DNA of 9,046 nt, taken from assembly GCA_021809225.1 (NCBI GenBank), contig JAKBAL010000055.1:1-9046 (forward strand). Direction: 5' to 3'. Shown here piece after piece: positions 7,029 through 9,046 of the stretch; position 1 is the stretch's first letter; each line of letters begins with the position of its first letter. The notes beneath the pieces are model-generated. The model saw nothing but the letters and a program-made list of their open reading frames with translations. It was not told the DNA's origin and made no database searches. A program made the position numbers and the translations under genes. This DNA is from Pseudomonadota bacterium. GTDB taxonomy: Bacteria > Pseudomonadota > Alphaproteobacteria > UBA9655.

Positions 7029-7057
7029 TTGATTTACAAACTGCCACATGCCATAAT
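7029..7057 (+). promoter_or_regulatory. Putative promoter of the antitoxin-toxin operon
   Basis: TTGATT (7029-7034) and CATAAT (7052-7057, 5 of 6 to TATAAT) are separated by an ideal 17 bases. Transcription would begin near 7064, some 24 bases before the preferred antitoxin ATG at 7088. An upstream ATG at 7070 would then be only a few bases from the transcript end, further supporting the downstream start. Confidence 0.55.
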
Positions 7058-7076
7058 AAAAACAGACAAATGGCAG
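7041..7076 (+). promoter_or_regulatory. Candidate autoregulatory operator: TGCCA half-sites around the TA promoter
   Basis: Two direct TGCCA half-sites, seven bases apart (7042-7046 and 7049-7053), overlap the spacer and -10 box. An inverted TGGCAG (7071-7076) pairs with the upstream CTGCCA (7041-7046). Type II antitoxins, including Xre/MbcA types, commonly repress their own promoter through such repeated sites. Binding here is inferred from placement only. Confidence 0.35.
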
Positions 7077-7080
7077 AGGA
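7076..7080 (+). promoter_or_regulatory. Shine-Dalgarno that sets the antitoxin start
   Basis: GAGGA at 7076-7080 lies seven bases before ATG 7088, a near-ideal ribosome binding site. The earlier in-frame ATG at 7070 has no comparable site. This makes 7088 the more likely start of the antitoxin. Confidence 0.65.
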
Positions 7081-7087
7081 ATTTAAA

Positions 7088-7471
7088 ATGCAATCATTTT
7101 CGCGCTCTGTGGATATGGCCCTTATTCACCGCATCCAAGAAGGGTTTCCAACGACTGTCGCTGAATCTCTTTTAAAACACAAAACCCTTACGCGCCAAGA
7201 ATTATATAAATTTATTCCCCCACGCACTTGGGCACGACGTGTCAAAGAGCATCGCCTTAGTCCTGAAGAATCAGATCGGCTAGCCATCGTGGAGCGCATT
7301 GTGCGTTTTGCAGATGATGTTTTCGGCGACAAAGACAAAGCCTATGCATGGCTACGCCGCCCTAATCATTCCCTAGAAAATCAAACGCCTTTGAATCTTC
7401 TCCATAGTGAAATGGGAACACGCCTTGTTGAAACCCTCCTTGAGCGTATTCAACACGGCATTTATTCTTAA
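7088..7471 (+). CDS. Type II antitoxin, Xre/MbcA/ParS family (DUF2384 C-terminal domain)
   Basis: This 127-aa protein neutralises the RES toxin encoded directly after it and probably represses their shared promoter. The N-terminal half (about 20-73) is an Xre-like helical DNA-binding region including TLTRQELYKFIPPRTWARR and HRLSPEESDRLAIVERI. The C-terminal half (about 74-127) is the MbcA/ParS toxin-binding domain. It carries the typical pattern of a helix with VFGDKDKAYAWLRRPNHSLENQTP, then LLHSEMGTRLVETLLERIQHGIYS split over two helices; the P-N-x-x-L-x-x-x-x-P-L signature is clear. Its stop codon overlaps the toxin ATG (TAATG), which couples translation. The start at 7088 was chosen for its strong Shine-Dalgarno; ATG 7070 would add six residues. 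No lesions are visible, so the pair looks intact. Confidence 0.92.
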   Translation: MQSFSRSVDMALIHRIQEGFPTTVAESLLKHKTLTRQELYKFIPPRTWARRVKEHRLSPEESDRLAIVERIVRFADDVFGDKDKAYAWLRRPNHSLENQTPLNLLHSEMGTRLVETLLERIQHGIYS

Positions 7472-7902
7472 TGCATGTTTTTCGGGTTTGCCGCGACATT
7501 CACCAAGCTCTTGATGGAGAAGGGAGCAGGCTTTTTGGTGGTCGATGGAATTCTCCCGGAAGACCCCTTATCTACACTTCTGCCCATTTATCCTTGTGTA
7601 TTTTAGAACAACTTGTTCACCTAGACCTTGATTTAATCCCCACGAACTGGGTTGTTATCACCATTGAAATCCCTGACACTGTTTCAGGAGAAGACCTCTC
7701 AGGACATTCGATAAAGGAAAAGGAAGCAAGAAATATTGGCGATGAATGGCTGAAGGCAGGGCACACCCTTTATCTAAAAGCCCCTTCATTTGTTGTGCAT
7801 CAAGAGCACAACGTTCTTATTAATCCTCTCCATATCGACGTGGGTCACGTGAAGATTAAAGAGGTCATACCCTTCCAATTCGACCAAAGACTTTTTAAAT
7901 AA
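7471..7902 (+). CDS. RES-domain toxin, predicted NAD+-degrading (MbcT-like)
   Basis: This 143-aa protein is a compact RES-domain toxin. Characterised members (for example mycobacterial MbcT and Pseudomonas Res) break down NAD+ and stop growth until bound by their Xre/MbcA partner. The family signature is strong: FR at 4-5, GSRLFGGRWNSPGRPLIYTS at 18-37, and LCILEQLVHLDL at 42-53. This supplies Arg25, Tyr35 and Glu46, the positions expected to hold the conserved Arg, Tyr and Glu of the active site. Near the C-terminus is APSFVVHQEHNVLINPLH (104-121) with Ser106, the usual third conserved position, and the family's NP pair at 118-119. Length is normal for the family and the frame is intact, so it is probably active. 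It overlaps the antitoxin by one base and has no promoter of its own. The activity is assigned from family knowledge. Confidence 0.93.
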   Translation: MHVFRVCRDIHQALDGEGSRLFGGRWNSPGRPLIYTSAHLSLCILEQLVHLDLDLIPTNWVVITIEIPDTVSGEDLSGHSIKEKEARNIGDEWLKAGHTLYLKAPSFVVHQEHNVLINPLHIDVGHVKIKEVIPFQFDQRLFK

Positions 7903-7924
7903 GGTCGATGAGATGATTCCACTC

Positions 7925-7953
7925 TTGTCGCAACAGCCATCTTGTTCTAGAAA
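7925..7953 (+). promoter_or_regulatory. Possible promoter for dcd-murA
   Basis: TTGTCG (7925-7930) and TAGAAA (7948-7953) are separated by 17 bases; each matches the sigma70 consensus at 4 of 6. They sit in the 87-base gap between the toxin stop and the dcd start. A separate promoter here would free the essential dcd and murA genes from control by the autorepressed toxin-antitoxin operon. Both boxes are weak. Confidence 0.3.
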
Positions 7954-7989
7954 TGAAAAAGTTCATCCCTTCAAAGTTAGGATCACATA

Positions 7990-8574
7990 ATGGCTATTTT
8001 TCCAGACACTTGGATTCGCGACCGTGCCCTTCAGGGCATGATTGAACCTTTTGTTGAACACCAAGAAAAACAAGGTGTTATTTCATATGGACTTTCATCT
8101 TATGGGTATGACGCCCGCGTTTCGGACGAGTTCAAAATCTTTACAAACGTTGATAATGACGTTGTGGATCCTAAGAATTTTTCCCATACAGGTTTTGTAG
8201 ATCGACAAACAAACGTTTGTGTCATTCCGCCCAATAGCTTTGTTTTAGCAAGGACCATAGAATATTTCCGTATTCCCCGTGAGACTCTTGTCGTTTGTCT
8301 TGGAAAATCCACATACGCGCGCTGTGGAATTATTGTCAATGTGACCCCTCTTGAACCTGAATGGGAAGGACATGTCACCCTTGAATTTTCAAATACGACA
8401 CCTCTTCCCGCAAAAATCTATGCGAATGAAGGAGCCTGCCAATTTCTTTTCTTAAAAGGAGAATCCCTTTGTGAGGTTTCTTATCGAGAACGTCATGGAA
8501 AGTACATGGCACAAAAGGGCGTGACTTTACCGAAGATTTTTGAAAAGACTTTAACAGGACAGGCAAATACATAA
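7990..8574 (+). CDS. dcd: dCTP deaminase
   Basis: This enzyme converts dCTP to dUTP and ammonia in the cytoplasm, feeding dUMP and so dTTP synthesis. It is 194 aa, close to the 184-190 aa usual in alphaproteobacteria, with a slightly extended C-terminal end. Diagnostic stretches are [18 protein letters not shown] (31-48), the core [17 protein letters not shown] (104-120), and [19 protein letters not shown] (122-140). Ser107, Arg111 and Glu132 are in the places of the catalytic residues of E. coli Dcd (Ser111, Arg115, Glu138). The nucleotide-covering tail is present as [13 protein letters not shown] (170-182). Start ATG 7990 has an AGGA Shine-Dalgarno seven bases upstream (7979-7982). Its stop overlaps the murA ATG by one base (TAATG), so the two are cotranslated. 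The closest resemblance is to alphaproteobacterial Dcd, including Rickettsiales and Holosporales. A bifunctional dCTP deaminase/dUTPase is less likely. Confidence 0.97.
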   Translation: MAIFPDTWIRDRALQGMIEPFVEHQEKQGVISYGLSSYGYDARVSDEFKIFTNVDNDVVDPKNFSHTGFVDRQTNVCVIPPNSFVLARTIEYFRIPRETLVVCLGKSTYARCGIIVNVTPLEPEWEGHVTLEFSNTTPLPAKIYANEGACQFLFLKGESLCEVSYRERHGKYMAQKGVTLPKIFEKTLTGQANT

Positions 8575-9046
8575 TGGATAAAATTAGCATTCGGGGCGGC
8601 ATCCCTCTTCAAGGCGACATTCTTATCAGCGGTGCTAAAAATGCGGCTCTTCCTTTGATGGCTACATGTCTTCTCACGGATAAACCACTTCATCTCATGA
8701 ACGTTCCTCAACTTTCCGATATTGCGAGCATGGCTGAACTCTTGTCACAGCTGGGTGTAACGATTGAGAGTGAAAAAACACCGAATCAACACATCATGCA
8801 TCTTTGTGCAAAAGATCTTCTCAGCACAACTGCCCCATATGACGTTGTCAGAAAAATGCGTGCCTCCGTTCTTGTTTTGGGGCCCCTTGTAGCTCGCGCT
8901 GGGGAAGCTCACGTTTCCCTTCCGGGAGGATGTGCCATTGGCATTCGGCCTATTGATTTTCATCTTAAAGGTCTTGAAGCTCTAGGCGTTAATATTACGT
9001 TAGCAGATGGGTACGTCCATGCAAAAGCCCCCCAAGGCTTAAGAGG
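8574..9046 (+). CDS. murA: UDP-N-acetylglucosamine 1-carboxyvinyltransferase, N-terminal part; 3' end outside window
   Basis: MurA catalyses the first committed step of peptidoglycan synthesis, joining enolpyruvate from PEP to UDP-GlcNAc in the cytoplasm. The first 157 codons of about 420 are present. Clear marks are the N-terminal [20 protein letters not shown] (residues 6-25) with the Lys22-Asn23 pair, the conserved [13 protein letters not shown] at about 93-105, and the active-site loop [20 protein letters not shown] (about 116-135). Cys120 is at the position of the PEP-attacking, fosfomycin-targeted cysteine (Cys115 in E. coli), so ordinary fosfomycin binding chemistry is expected. The start ATG overlaps the dcd stop. 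There is no separate ribosome binding site, so translation is likely coupled to dcd. The gene looks intact up to the window edge. Confidence 0.96.
   Translation, partial: MDKISIRGGIPLQGDILISGAKNAALPLMATCLLTDKPLHLMNVPQLSDIASMAELLSQLGVTIESEKTPNQHIMHLCAKDLLSTTAPYDVVRKMRASVLVLGPLVARAGEAHVSLPGGCAIGIRPIDFHLKGLEALGVNITLADGYVHAKAPQGLR

Noticed and set aside
6933..7175. Plus-strand frame joining the secreted protein end to the antitoxin start
   Set aside because: It overlaps two better genes in another frame and crosses the toxin-antitoxin promoter; no protein resemblance.

Overview
The window looks like a piece of chromosome from an alphaproteobacterium, probably a host-associated or intracellular lineage (Holosporales/Rickettsiales-like). 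The clues are the alphaproteobacterial character of the dCTP deaminase and acyl-CoA carboxylase proteins, moderately AT-rich DNA, and a Sec-exported protein with a eukaryotic F-box. The lineage is inferred from sequence character alone and has not been tested by a tree.

Left block (1-3019, minus strand): an acyl-CoA (most likely propionyl-CoA) carboxylase operon. It reads pccB (complete, 510 aa), then a small two-transmembrane (2TM) protein, then the biotin carboxylase/alpha subunit (first 349 codons, running off the left edge). Gaps are only 22 and 11 bases. The two subunits together would turn propionyl-CoA into methylmalonyl-CoA.

Middle accessory block (about 3020-7905): a divergent 196-bp spacer with a likely promoter leads into a 684-aa secreted F-box protein (plus). 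This protein has an acidic linker, a TPR-like region and a lysine-rich tail built from short repeats. A hairpin separates it from a convergent OafA-type membrane acyltransferase (minus). A second divergent spacer, with a perfect 16-bp palindrome, leads to a small secreted protein with three cysteines and no recognised function (plus). Then comes a type II toxin-antitoxin pair: a MbcA/ParS/Xre-type antitoxin and an overlapping RES-domain toxin (predicted NAD+-degrading), with a recognisable promoter and candidate operator half-sites.

Right block (7990-9046, plus): dcd (dCTP deaminase, complete), overlapping by one base with murA (UDP-GlcNAc enolpyruvyl transferase, first 157 codons). This is ordinary housekeeping content: dUTP/dTTP supply and peptidoglycan synthesis.

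Overall, two housekeeping blocks bracket about 4.9 kb of lineage-specific material (putative host-directed effector, envelope-modifying enzyme, small exported protein, toxin-antitoxin pair). No tRNA, rRNA, CRISPR array, transposase or integrase was seen. The most interesting item is the exported F-box protein, a candidate host ubiquitin-pathway effector.
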